The notes beneath the pieces were generated by a model. It saw only the letters and a program-made list of their open reading frames with translations. It had not been told where the DNA came from and did not search any database. A DNA stretch of 64,000 bases from contig JANSXC010000003.1 in assembly GCA_024743115.1 (NCBI GenBank), positions 248,001 to 312,000 of the forward strand, written 5' to 3'. The DNA comes from a bacterium (GTDB taxonomy: Bacteria > Planctomycetota > UBA1135 > UBA2386). The position numbers and the translations under genes are program-made. This document shows, in pieces, positions 42,956 to 51,901 of the stretch (positions within the stretch are counted from its first letter, which is position 1; each line of letters opens with the position of its first letter).

Positions 42956-44089
42956 CTACCGTGACAGTCGCTCGGAATCGCCGGGGCTGATCGCGAATGG
43001 TGGCAGCGGCGGGCCATGAAACCCTGGCGGCAATGGTCGACCGCGCTGCAAGAACAGCCGTTCCTGACGCTCCATCTGCTGGCGCAACGCCTTCGCGCGC
43101 TGCCGCCGCCGCCACACCGCGACCCCGAACACGGGCAGCGCGAGCACGACCAGCACGTTGAAGCACTGCCCGAACAGCACGCGCCACCAGGCCCCGGAGC
43201 CGAAAGCGAGATAGCGCTTCCACGCATCCTCGAGCTCGATCGTCGTGCGACCCGTGCGACCGACGAGCGCGCGTTCGAGCGTGGTCACGTCGTCCGTGTT
43301 CTTCGCGACCATGACCACGTCGGCGAGCCCGAACTCGCGCACGAGCCATGACACGTAGCTGTAGCTCTGCGCGTAGGCGACGCGGACGAGTTCTTCGTCG
43401 CGTGGAAAGCCGCGACTGAGGCGCGACCACGGCTGCAGCTTGCCGAACTCGACCCGCCAGACGATGTCCTCCTCGCGCACGCCGAGATAGGTGTCGCCCG
43501 CGAGATGCTGGGCCAGCCCCTCGTGAAACCAACGCGGGATCTCGCGGCCATGCGGCGCGGCGAACTGATCGAGCAGCTCGTGCACGAGCTCGTGTTTGAT
43601 GACGCTCGCGAGCCGCACGCCCGTGCGCTTCATGTCGCCAATCACGAGGTGGACCTGGTGCCGCCCCAGCAGCGCGAAACCCGGCGCACCGTCGTGGCGG
43701 ATGTTCGCGAGCGCCTCGGGCAGGTCCGCGGCCGCGCCGTGCACGAACACGAAGAACGGCCCCGGCTCGAGCCCGACGAAGACCGGCCGCAGCTGTTCGA
43801 GCGCTTCGCCAGTGAGTCGATGCACCTCGCCGAGGAGCCGTTCGGGAACCTCGCCGCTCCCACGCCGGACGCTGTAGACCGGCTGCGGGGCCGGCGGCGG
43901 CGCGGCCGTAACCCCCTCATTCCGAGTGACTTCGGGGCCATGGCGGGACGCGGTCGACGGCGACTGCGCGGGGCTTTGGCCGGAACCCAGGGCCAGCAGG
44001 ACCAGGGTCAGGAGAATCGAGATCGCAGGCAAGAATCGCAGCAGAGTGCCGTCATAGTTCAGGTCACCCGGTCCGAGAAGCCCGGGCAT
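42956..44089 (-). CDS. membrane-anchored gluzincin-type metallopeptidase
   Basis: This 377-residue protein has an N-terminal membrane or signal segment (FLPAISILLTLVLLALGSG) and a Pro/Ala-rich linker. The peptidase motif is SVIKHELVHELL (HExxH at 166-170), with the third ligand probably E190 in PRWFHEGLAQHLAG, the peptidase-MA/gluzincin pattern. A second membrane segment near residue 320 (VLVVLALPVFGVAVW) is followed by a basic tail. It would be membrane-held with its active site outside the cytoplasm. It is the first gene of the six-gene operon. The ATG at 44089 lies only 20 bases from the divergent gene's start. Confidence 0.8.
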   Translation of the reverse strand: MPGLLGPGDLNYDGTLLRFLPAISILLTLVLLALGSGQSPAQSPSTASRHGPEVTRNEGVTAAPPPAPQPVYSVRRGSGEVPERLLGEVHRLTGEALEQLRPVFVGLEPGPFFVFVHGAAADLPEALANIRHDGAPGFALLGRHQVHLVIGDMKRTGVRLASVIKHELVHELLDQFAAPHGREIPRWFHEGLAQHLAGDTYLGVREEDIVWRVEFGKLQPWSRLSRGFPRDEELVRVAYAQSYSYVSWLVREFGLADVVMVAKNTDDVTTLERALVGRTGRTTIELEDAWKRYLAFGSGAWWRVLFGQCFNVLVVLALPVFGVAVWRRRQRAKALRQQMERQERLFLQRGRPLPPGFHGPPLPPFAISPGDSERLSR

Positions 44090-44109
44090 GATCAATCGGA
44101 GACCCTCCC

Positions 44110-44478
44110 ATGAAAGCTTGGAAGTTGTTGCTCGTCGTTCCCGTGGTCGCGGCACTCGCGATGGTTCCTCAAGGCCAGGGCCAGGGCCCCGGCGATCAAT
44201 CGCTCACGGAGCCGTCGCAGGTTCTCGTGGTGTCGGAGCTCCAGTACGTGACGCTCCAGGGCAAGACCAACGTCGTGAGCGCGCGTGCGGTCGCCGAGAT
44301 CCGGCTCGTCGAGGACGTGCCGCAGGGCATTCGTCTCGAACTCTATTACGACAACGGCGACTACTCGCTCATCGACGCACAGGCGTTCCACCTGCTGCGC
44401 AACGGTCCGGCCACGCGCGAGGTCAAGCTCGTGCGCTCGACGCGTGACCGCATGCGGTTCCCGAAGGGAATTCGCTGA
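44110..44478 (+). CDS. small secreted protein of unknown function
   Basis: This 122-residue protein has a signal peptide (MKAWKLLLVVPVVAALAMVP) and a mature part with beta-strand-like segments (VLVVSELQYVTLQGKTNVVS, IRLELYYDNGDYSLIDAQAF). No family was recognised. A GGAG ribosome binding site lies 8 bases before the ATG. Because the divergent gene starts 20 bases away, the promoter must overlap that gene. Confidence 0.7.
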   Translation: MKAWKLLLVVPVVAALAMVPQGQGQGPGDQSLTEPSQVLVVSELQYVTLQGKTNVVSARAVAEIRLVEDVPQGIRLELYYDNGDYSLIDAQAFHLLRNGPATREVKLVRSTRDRMRFPKGIR

Positions 44479-44496
44479 GCGATTGCACCGTGCCAT

Positions 44497-44512
44497 CGGC
44501 CCTTCGGGGCCG
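44497..44512 (+). terminator. UUCG-capped hairpin after the small secreted protein gene
   Basis: CGGCCC-TTCG-GGGCCG forms a 6-bp stem with the very stable UUCG tetraloop, 19 bases after the stop at 44478. No T-run follows, so it may be a Rho-type pause or an RNA-end stabiliser rather than a classical terminator. Confidence 0.45.
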
Positions 44513-44544
44513 CGGCGTCGGCTCCTTCACCACCGCGGGGAAGG

Positions 44545-46431
44545 ATGCCGAAAACCACAGCGGGTATGAACGCACCCGCAACACCGTCCGACGCGAGCCG
44601 CGGCCACAAGCTGCTCACGCGCGCAGATCTCGTCGCGCTCGGGATTCCGGCGGCGGACGTTCTGCAGTGGCTGCTCGCCGGATCGCTGTGTGAGGCCGGC
44701 AGCCTGCCCGGTGATGACGGCGGCCGCAGTGTCGCGGTCTTTGCCGTTCCCGATCCCGAATTGCGGTCGGAACTCGCCGAGCGACTCACGGCGATCGGCC
44801 GGACCGACGTTGCACTGACCCGTCCGCAGGCCCGCGCCGAGGTCGTGCGCGCCGTGATGGCGCAGCGCGGGCTGACGCCGGTCGCGACGCCGCTCGTCGA
44901 GGTCGAGGCAGGGGCGGAGGGCCGGGACGACATCGAAGTCGAAGTTGCGGACGCGAGCGCATCGGGCGACGAAGACGCTGACTTCTTCGATGCCGATGCC
45001 CTGGTTCAGGAACTCGACGCCTGGACGGAACCAGAAGCGAACGACGCCGAACTCGGCGAGATCGAAGGGGAATCGGAAACCATGAGTGCGACGCCAGATT
45101 CACTCGACACCGAGGCGCCGGAAGCGGAATCGAACACGGACATCACAGCGAGCACGGCCAACGACGCGACCGACAAAGACGGTTCCGCGACGCTGCTCGA
45201 GGACCTGGCTGTCGCGGCTGACGAATTCGAAACGCGGGACGACGACTCGACCGACCCCGGGGCGACGGACCACACCGACGAGTCCGGAACGATCGACGCC
45301 GTCGCCGACGCCGCCATCGACGAACTCGTCGAGCCCGCGGCCGACAACAGGAGCAAGCCGACGCTCGATCTGCCCGGATTCGACTCACCGGCCACGGACG
45401 TTACGGCGGACGTGCCTGAAGAAGCGGCGGCAGCTGCCATGGACCTGGCGACTGCTCCGGAAGCAGAAACGGCGGCCGATCCAGAGCCCGCGATCGACAC
45501 AACCGCGAACGCCGACGCCGACGCCGACGCCGACGCTGACGCCGACCTGGCTGTCGCGGCTGACGAGCTGATGGCAACCACCGCCGAGTCGACCGCCGAG
45601 GACGCGGAAGAGTCGACGGTTGCCGACGACGCCGAGACCCGCCTGGAAGCCGAGGCGAACGAACCGTTCACCGACGAAGGCGCTCTGATCGAAGAGCCCG
45701 CCGTCGAACCGTTGGTCGAGGAGACGCTGCCTGAAGAGGTTGAACAATCGCTGACGGAAGAGCCCACGGGCGACGAGGCCTCGGCGGAAGCAGCGCTGTC
45801 CGAAGAAGTGCTGCCGGAAGAACTGCCAGAGGCAGAAACCTTCGCCGATGCGGCGAGCGCCGAACCAGTCGAAGAAGGATCGCCCGTCGAGGAACCGGCG
45901 CTCGAGGAACGATCGTTCGAGGAACCGGCGATCGCAGGAACACCCGCTGCAGCTGCAATGACCGAGCAGCCGCCCGAAGACTCCCCTCCACCACCCACCG
46001 CCACGGCAGCGGGCGCCAGCGCCGGCGCGGCCACGACGGAAGAGACGATGACGCGGGTCGAGTCGTTCCTCGGCGAACTCCGCGGCGCGCTCGTCGATCT
46101 CGCCCAACGCCCGCCGGAAACCGCGCAGCCCGTCGACATGCAGCCGCTCGTCGCGGCGGTCGGCGAGTTTGGCCAGCGGGTCGAACACGGCGTCGCGGTC
46201 GGCGTGCACGCTGCGATGGTCAACGGCGGCAAAGCGGCCGAAGCGCCGGCACCGATCCAGTACGTCAAGTCGGCCTCGAGCGGTCAGGAGATCACGATGC
46301 TCAGCGTCGCGTTCCTGATCCTCTGTTGGTCCGGCATCCTGTGGTTCAAGACCGGCAATGCCGTGCTCGCGATCGGAACGCTGGTCGGCGCGAATGTGAT
46401 CGGCTGCTGCCTGCTTGCGCGCCGCCGCTGA
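44545..46431 (+). CDS. long acidic low-complexity protein with two C-terminal membrane segments
   Basis: This is a 628-residue protein. The first 100 residues form a compact, helix-rich part (LTRADLVALGIPAADVLQWL, RSELAERLTAIGRTDVALT). About 120-490 is an extremely Glu/Asp/Ala/Thr-rich disordered region. A short helical part follows (TRVESFLGELRGALVDLAQR), then two adjacent membrane segments at the end (MLSVAFLILCWSGILWF and AVLAIGTLVGANVIGCCLL). No signal peptide is visible, so the acidic region is probably cytoplasmic. The ATG at 44545 is close to GGGGAAGG; ATG 44566 is an alternative. The function is unknown. Confidence 0.7.
   Translation: MPKTTAGMNAPATPSDASRGHKLLTRADLVALGIPAADVLQWLLAGSLCEAGSLPGDDGGRSVAVFAVPDPELRSELAERLTAIGRTDVALTRPQARAEVVRAVMAQRGLTPVATPLVEVEAGAEGRDDIEVEVADASASGDEDADFFDADALVQELDAWTEPEANDAELGEIEGESETMSATPDSLDTEAPEAESNTDITASTANDATDKDGSATLLEDLAVAADEFETRDDDSTDPGATDHTDESGTIDAVADAAIDELVEPAADNRSKPTLDLPGFDSPATDVTADVPEEAAAAAMDLATAPEAETAADPEPAIDTTANADADADADADADLAVAADELMATTAESTAEDAEESTVADDAETRLEAEANEPFTDEGALIEEPAVEPLVEETLPEEVEQSLTEEPTGDEASAEAALSEEVLPEELPEAETFADAASAEPVEEGSPVEEPALEERSFEEPAIAGTPAAAAMTEQPPEDSPPPPTATAAGASAGAATTEETMTRVESFLGELRGALVDLAQRPPETAQPVDMQPLVAAVGEFGQRVEHGVAVGVHAAMVNGGKAAEAPAPIQYVKSASSGQEITMLSVAFLILCWSGILWFKTGNAVLAIGTLVGANVIGCCLLARRR
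45202..45566 (+). repeat. pair of 23-bp direct repeats inside the acidic protein gene
   Basis: The sequences at 45202-45224 and 45544-45566 are identical over 23 bases (beginning gacctggctgtcgcgg) and lie 342 bases apart, a multiple of three. Both encode DLAVAADE. This suggests an in-frame internal duplication. Confidence 0.8.
45511..45546 (+). repeat. (GCCGAC)6 hexanucleotide repeat encoding Ala-Asp
   Basis: Six tandem copies of GCCGAC (the fifth is GCTGAC) encode an alternating Ala-Asp run in the disordered part of the acidic membrane protein. A length change by whole units would keep the frame. Confidence 0.9.
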
Positions 46432-46473
46432 GCAACGGCGTGCCGGTGCCCTCACGCAGTGCCGAGCCGGCGA

Positions 46474-48534
46474 TCAGTCGCCAATCCTGACCCTCAGGCC
46501 CGCAGAGACTCGCATGCCGAAGTACGGCCCGCCGCTCTGCAGGTTGGCGGCCTGGTAGAACAGGTCGAGCTGTCGGAACGCGGGATCGTAGGGCAGGTTC
46601 GCGGGCAACCGCGCCACGCCGAACGGGTTGGCGCTCGTGATGCCCGCAACCAATCCGCCGCCGACGTGGCGAACGCAGCTGGGACCGAGCGGCGATCGTG
46701 CCGTACTGAGACTGACGACGAACAGCACGAGCCCCTGCGCTTCGTCGACCTGCAGTTCGAAACTTTTGCCGATCGTGGCCCGGCCACCCAATTGCAGTCC
46801 GATCTCGGGGCTGCCGCAGCCGGCGCCATACCTTGCGCTCGTCGCGGGTGTCGTCGACCAGGCCCACGGCTCGCCGGAGTCGAAGCCGAGCAGGTCGCCG
46901 CGACCGGGATAGAGCGCATGGTGCGCGAACCATCGCGGGTGGGACGAGCGCGGGAGCCAGGAGCCGTTGACGCGTTCGAACGCCGCGGTCACCGGCGACG
47001 AGACGATGCCCGTCACCATCGGATTGCCCTGCGGCGTGACCCCGAGCCGCGCGGCGCTCAGAGTCGGTGCCTGCGCATCGACCGGGTTCCACGCGCCGTT
47101 GAAGTCCCAAAGCTCGCCACCAGCAAGAACCGAGGGCGTCATGCCCGGCGGACCGACCGCACCCGTAGCTCGCCCGGCCGGCGGCGCGGACGACAAGGAC
47201 GGGGTCAGGTCGGTCCAGGTCCCCTGACTCCAGAGCCAGGTATCCTGAAGCGGCACACTGCCGTTGTACAAACCACCGAACATCAAGACGCCGTTCTGGG
47301 CGAAGCTCGATACGAGCGCATGCGACTGGCGCGCCGTCGGCGGCTGCCCCACCGCACGCTGTTGCCAGGCCGCACCGTCGAACGTCCACGTATCCGTCGG
47401 AGTCGTCGGGGTGTTGGGCTGATTCGGAACGGTAATGCCACCGAACACGACCAGTTCGCTCTGACTCCAGTCGAACGCCATGCTCGACACGCGGCGCGAC
47501 GGGCCGCCGATCAACGAGCGGGTCCAGTCGTTGCCGTTCCAGACGTGGGTCCAGCTGCCGTCATGCATGACGAGTGTGTCACGCGAGAAGTCGTTCGCGA
47601 CGAGGATCGTTTGACGCGTCGGCCCCGTGGCCTTGCCGGCCACCCAACCGGTCGCCGACAGGTGGTAGTCGACGGCCGACTGGTTCGCGCGATCGAGCAA
47701 CAGCGGCGCGCCAGCCACGCGGTCGAACGTCAGCGCGGTGAACCCCGAAGCGTTCGCCGCCGAGCCGATCGGCAACTGCGTCCAGTCCGTGCCGTCCCAA
47801 CGCCACGTGTCCCGGATCGCTGCGCCGCCACTCACGCCGCCGAACATCAGCACGCCGCCACCGGCGCGGTCGTTGGACAACACGGTGGTCTCACGAATCG
47901 GTGGCACCGTCGCCGGTGCGAGCTGCGTCCAGGTCGTGCCGTCCCATTCCCAGGTCTCGTTGCTCGGCCCAGGCTGCCCTGGCGTGAACGCGACGATGCG
48001 CGACCGCGCGTGATCGGTGATGAGCTGACCCTGCACGTGGAATGGTCGAACGTTGGCCGTGAGCGGCAACCACGTCGAACCCGTCCAGGCATGATCCTGC
48101 GTCGTCTGCGTGGTGCCGTTCGAGCTGAGACCGACCACGAGTTGCGTCGTCGGGTCGTAGCACAGGTCGTCGACGATCGTCGACGGTGCCGGCCCAAGCG
48201 CGGACCAGCCGTCAGCATCCAGCTCATAGGTGGCGACGGTGTACGGCCAGGAGCTGCTGAGGAGCATCACCGACTTCGCTCGGCGCGGGTCCCAGGTCGC
48301 ATCGATGATGATACCGAAGCCCGGTGGGAGACTCGCGATCTTGCGCCAACCCGATCCGTGCCAATCGTGCACTTCGCCGTTGCGCGTCATGAGCGGGCTG
48401 CCGTCGTGCCAGGCATCGGGCCAGATGGCCACGTCGAAACGTGGCCGCGCCTCGACCTCCACCCATTCCTGAGCAATCGACGACGATGAGAACGAAACCG
48501 CTGCGAGGAGCGGCAAGGCGAGACTGCGGAGCAT
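46474..48534 (-). CDS. secreted Kelch-like propeller protein
   Basis: This 686-residue protein has a signal peptide (MLRSLALPLLAAVSFSSSSI). Kelch-type blades recur: DTWRWDGTDWTQLP, SELVVFGGITVP, DTWTFDGAAWQQRAVG, NGVLMFGGLYNG and DTWLWSQGTWTDL. The last 110 residues form a separate beta-rich module that begins RYGAGCGSPE and ends MRVSAGLRVRIGD. This is a C-terminal module I associate with many secreted proteins of planctomycetes, possibly a sorting or surface-attachment domain. The ATG at 48534 fits the signal. It is preceded by a 113-base gap that should hold its promoter. Confidence 0.8.
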   Translation of the reverse strand: MLRSLALPLLAAVSFSSSSIAQEWVEVEARPRFDVAIWPDAWHDGSPLMTRNGEVHDWHGSGWRKIASLPPGFGIIIDATWDPRRAKSVMLLSSSWPYTVATYELDADGWSALGPAPSTIVDDLCYDPTTQLVVGLSSNGTTQTTQDHAWTGSTWLPLTANVRPFHVQGQLITDHARSRIVAFTPGQPGPSNETWEWDGTTWTQLAPATVPPIRETTVLSNDRAGGGVLMFGGVSGGAAIRDTWRWDGTDWTQLPIGSAANASGFTALTFDRVAGAPLLLDRANQSAVDYHLSATGWVAGKATGPTRQTILVANDFSRDTLVMHDGSWTHVWNGNDWTRSLIGGPSRRVSSMAFDWSQSELVVFGGITVPNQPNTPTTPTDTWTFDGAAWQQRAVGQPPTARQSHALVSSFAQNGVLMFGGLYNGSVPLQDTWLWSQGTWTDLTPSLSSAPPAGRATGAVGPPGMTPSVLAGGELWDFNGAWNPVDAQAPTLSAARLGVTPQGNPMVTGIVSSPVTAAFERVNGSWLPRSSHPRWFAHHALYPGRGDLLGFDSGEPWAWSTTPATSARYGAGCGSPEIGLQLGGRATIGKSFELQVDEAQGLVLFVVSLSTARSPLGPSCVRHVGGGLVAGITSANPFGVARLPANLPYDPAFRQLDLFYQAANLQSGGPYFGMRVSAGLRVRIGD

Positions 48535-48647
48535 CTGGGAGTCCTCCTTCGGGCACGACCGTGGAAGGGCGATCGGTCACCCGTGCTAGCACCCCAGCCT
48601 ACCGGAGTTGCAGGGATTCCGCGCTGCCCCGGGGGATGCCGGCCGCC

Positions 48648-51095
48648 TCAGCGCGGCGGGGCCGGCGTCAGCAGGTTGGCAAGTAGGCGAACGGCGCCGG
48701 GATGCAGCTTCTTGAGCTGCCGCCAGAGGGCCAGCGCGCAATACACGTACTCGCCTTCGCCAGTGCGCGCATGGAGCAGCGCGCCGCGCTCCTCGGGCTG
48801 CCCGGGATCGTGGATCTCGATCAGCTCGTCGAAGTTGTCGGCGTAGACACTCGGCAGGTAGAGCGCGCGTTCCTGCCCCCACCCATCCCAGTCGGACGGC
48901 CGAATCGTGTTGGGGTGGTTCAGCAGCACGTGGTCGGGTAGCAGCACGCGCACCGGCGCATCGGCGCGGGTCACGCGCGCCTTGCCGATCTGAAACGGCA
49001 GGAAGGGCGCGCCGCGGAAGCCTTCGCCGACCGGGTGGAACTCGACGTTCTTGTGATAGAAGACGACGAGGCGTTTACCCGCGGTCGCCGCGAACTCGAG
49101 CAGGCTGCGGAAGCCGCGCCGCGCTCCCGGGCGATCGCGCAACGCCCGCACGTCGACGACGATCGTGTCGAACTGGGAGAGTTCGCCGGCTGCGATATCC
49201 GCATCGCTCAGCTCGGACCACGAGAGGCCGAACCCCGCGACGCCGAGAATGCCGGGCAACGTGTCGTCCGAACTCCGCAGCACGCCGACTCGCAGCGAGG
49301 TCGGCACCTCGACGTCGACCCGGTGGATCGGCAGGGCGATGCGGGTGCGCTTGAGCGCGATCGGCAACACGTCGACCCCGGATCGGCGACCGCCCTCGGA
49401 AGCGCGCACCTCGAAGCGGAAGCGGTCGCCGGAGTGCTCGCGCAGGTTCACGGGCCGCCGATCCTGTTTGATCGCGTAACCCGCTCGCCCACGAACCTCG
49501 AGCTCACCCTCGATCGGGAACCGCGTGTTGCGCACGACCTCGACGGAGAACTCGAGCTGCTGACGCGTGTTCGGCAGCAGCAGAATGCGCGGCACGACCG
49601 CGAGTTCGACAGGCGCCCGCTCGACGACCGGCACGGTCACGACCAGCGGCACTTCGACGCCCGCGACCGTGACGAGGAACCGCACTCGCACCGGCGGGAT
49701 GAAGCGATCGCCGAGGTAACGCGCCCCCATCGGATCGGCGCCATCGGTCGCTTCGAGGGGTGTGCGGATCGCGACTTGCAGCTGCAGTGTGCCGGGCCCT
49801 CGCAGCTGCGGCGGCGCATCCTCGGCCATCTCGAGCGCCACGGTGATGCCTTCGAGGCCTTCGGCCCGCAGGCTGACGGGCAGCTCCTCGGCAACGTGCA
49901 GCCGCAGGTCGACGCGGAACTCTTCGCCCTCGATCGCCTGGGTGCCGGGCGGCACGTCGAGCACGAGCTTGACGCCGGCGAGGAGCACAACGAGAAGTTC
50001 GAGCGCTTCGATTCGACGCGCCAGTCGGCGGTCGACCTCGTCGTCGGCGTACTTCGGTTCCTCGCAGCAGCGAGCTTCGCGGATTCGGCGCAGCTCTTCG
50101 AGCAGCTCGGCCAGTCGGGAGCGATCGGGCGACTGCGCGGCGAGTTCGCGTTCGAGTTCCGCGGCGAACGTGGCTCGGCGCTCCGGTGGCCCGGGCCAGA
50201 CTCCTTCGTCGAACAGGCCCGGCAGGCGGTCGAAGGGAAACCCGTTGGCGTGCTCGGGAATGCGCAACTCGAACCGCAGCATGGGCGCGAACAGCTCTTC
50301 GAGCGGCGTCGGCTGGCCGGGACTGCGGTGCGCAGTGCGCAGGATCTCGCGCGCGAGATGGCGGAAGGACGCGCCGCGAACGGGTTCGAGACGATCGACC
50401 GGGATCGAGATCGCCGCCGCCGAATCCGCCGTCGCACCGAGTGCGTAGACATAGGGCCGATGCGGCGCGAGATCGGGCAGGTAGTCGGCCTGGGATGCGA
50501 GCGGCACCGCGGCTTCGAGGAGCTGCACGAGCGCGACGTCGTGGCCGTGCGATTCCTGCCCGTGGTGCGTGGAGAGGATGACGTCGGGTCGGATCGTGCG
50601 GATCAGGCGCACCAGATCGCGCAACGAACCCTCCCGGCCCCACTCGCCGAACGTCGCTTCCGCGGTGCGGCGGTAGCCGGCGTCCGGGCGATTGAGGTAC
50701 CAGACCTCCCCATCGAAGTGCGAGCACCCCGCCTCGGTCTCGAGCGTGCGGATGCGTTCGAGTGCGTCGCCACTCTCGGGTCCGGTGCTGTTCTGGCCAC
50801 CGCCACCGCGCGTCGCGAGCAGCACCGCGATGCGCGCGCCATGGACGTAGCGCAGCCAGACCGCCGGCAGCACGTAACGATCGTCGGGGTGCGACGCGAC
50901 GATGAGCACCAGCGTGTCCGACCGGGCATCGAGCCGCGCCTGGTGCAAATCCACGAGACCCGAGGGCGTCTCGCCGCAGGTTTCGCGCCAGTGCTGGGCC
51001 CGGAGCGGCGTGGCCACCAACGCCGCGACGACCATCGTGGCCGCGACCACCAGGGCCGCCCGGCACTGCAACCGGCCGATGGATCGGTTTCTCAT
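48648..51095 (-). CDS. exported PIG-L/LmbE-type deacetylase with large C-terminal extension
   Basis: This 815-residue protein has an N-terminal signal (AALVVAATMVVAALVATPLR). The PIG-L zinc-deacetylase motif is VASHPDDRYVLPA at about 67-79 (usual form AHPDDE; here Glu is Arg, the His-Asp-Asp core is kept). The C-terminal ligand region is STHHGQESHGHDVALVQ near 175-191. This domain removes acetyl groups from N-acetylglucosamine-type substrates. A beta-rich part of unknown type follows, then a C-terminal GATase1-like domain (FDTIVVDVRALRDRPGARRG, FAATAGKRLVVFYHKNV). The ATG overlaps the stop of the phosphoesterase gene (ATGA). Confidence 0.78.
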   Translation of the reverse strand: MRNRSIGRLQCRAALVVAATMVVAALVATPLRAQHWRETCGETPSGLVDLHQARLDARSDTLVLIVASHPDDRYVLPAVWLRYVHGARIAVLLATRGGGGQNSTGPESGDALERIRTLETEAGCSHFDGEVWYLNRPDAGYRRTAEATFGEWGREGSLRDLVRLIRTIRPDVILSTHHGQESHGHDVALVQLLEAAVPLASQADYLPDLAPHRPYVYALGATADSAAAISIPVDRLEPVRGASFRHLAREILRTAHRSPGQPTPLEELFAPMLRFELRIPEHANGFPFDRLPGLFDEGVWPGPPERRATFAAELERELAAQSPDRSRLAELLEELRRIREARCCEEPKYADDEVDRRLARRIEALELLVVLLAGVKLVLDVPPGTQAIEGEEFRVDLRLHVAEELPVSLRAEGLEGITVALEMAEDAPPQLRGPGTLQLQVAIRTPLEATDGADPMGARYLGDRFIPPVRVRFLVTVAGVEVPLVVTVPVVERAPVELAVVPRILLLPNTRQQLEFSVEVVRNTRFPIEGELEVRGRAGYAIKQDRRPVNLREHSGDRFRFEVRASEGGRRSGVDVLPIALKRTRIALPIHRVDVEVPTSLRVGVLRSSDDTLPGILGVAGFGLSWSELSDADIAAGELSQFDTIVVDVRALRDRPGARRGFRSLLEFAATAGKRLVVFYHKNVEFHPVGEGFRGAPFLPFQIGKARVTRADAPVRVLLPDHVLLNHPNTIRPSDWDGWGQERALYLPSVYADNFDELIEIHDPGQPEERGALLHARTGEGEYVYCALALWRQLKKLHPGAVRLLANLLTPAPPR

Positions 51096-51832
51096 ACGCC
51101 GAGCGAGAGGCGATTCGCCAGCACCTCGGGCAAACCAGCGGCGAGGATCTTCTTCTGAACGGCTGCGATGTCGTACTCGACGCGGCGAATGCAGGCGATC
51201 TGCTCGTCGGTGTCGACGAAGCCATAGGCGGCCCGGGGGTCCTCGTCGCGCGGCTGGCCGACGCTGCCGACGTTGATCAGCACGCGGTCGAAACCGCGAT
51301 AGGAGACCTCGGCCTCGGAGTTCATGACGACGCGCATCTCGCGCAGCGCCTTCTTGTTCGCGAGGTACATCGCGGGCACGTGGGAATGACCGACGAAGCA
51401 GAGCTGCGTGTCCTGATGCTGCAGCGACTCGATGGCCTCGACCGGGCTGATCACGTAGCCGAACTGCTCGGGCATGTGCATCGTGCCATGCACGACCGTG
51501 AATGGTGGCTGCCGGACGACGAGCGGCAGACCGCGCAGATACGCGAGATCCTCTTCGCGCAATTGATCGCGCGTCCAGTCGATGGCCGCGCGCGCGAACT
51601 GATTGAAGTACGAGGTGTCGAGGAGATCGAGCACCGCGGCATCGTGATTGCCGAGGCAGACGACCGAACCGAGGTCGCGCACCATCTCGATGCACTTCGA
51701 CGGCTGGGGGCCGTAGCCGACGATGTCCCCCACCTGAACGAACAGGTCGGCCCCGTCCTTCTGGAGTGCCGAGACGACGGTTTCGAGCGCCTCGACGTTC
51801 CCGTGGATGTCACCGAGGATGCCGATACGCAT
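51092..51832 (-). CDS. calcineurin-like metallophosphoesterase
   Basis: This 246-residue protein shows all motifs of the YfcE-like metallophosphoesterase family: GDIHGN (7-12), GDIVGYGPQP, GNHDA, VHGTMH and GHSHVP. These bind two metal ions for hydrolysis of a phosphoester. The nucleotide or phosphodiester substrate is unknown. It is probably cytoplasmic, as no signal peptide is seen. It is translationally coupled to the exported PIG-L protein, although the two act in different compartments. Confidence 0.88.
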   Translation of the reverse strand: MRIGILGDIHGNVEALETVVSALQKDGADLFVQVGDIVGYGPQPSKCIEMVRDLGSVVCLGNHDAAVLDLLDTSYFNQFARAAIDWTRDQLREEDLAYLRGLPLVVRQPPFTVVHGTMHMPEQFGYVISPVEAIESLQHQDTQLCFVGHSHVPAMYLANKKALREMRVVMNSEAEVSYRGFDRVLINVGSVGQPRDEDPRAAYGFVDTDEQIACIRRVEYDIAAVQKKILAAGLPEVLANRLSLGV

Positions 51833-51901
51833 GGGTCGAAGGGGTCTGAGTCAGGGCCTGGTTCAAGGCTGGGGTCTGCGTCGCTGATCCCAGCATTGAA
51901 C

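Noticed and set aside
42942-43532. N-terminal extension of the kinase-phospholyase fusion by about 197 codons in the same open frame
   Set aside because: The extension overlaps the peptidase gene, is Arg-rich without motifs, and a good start with ribosome binding site exists at 42941.
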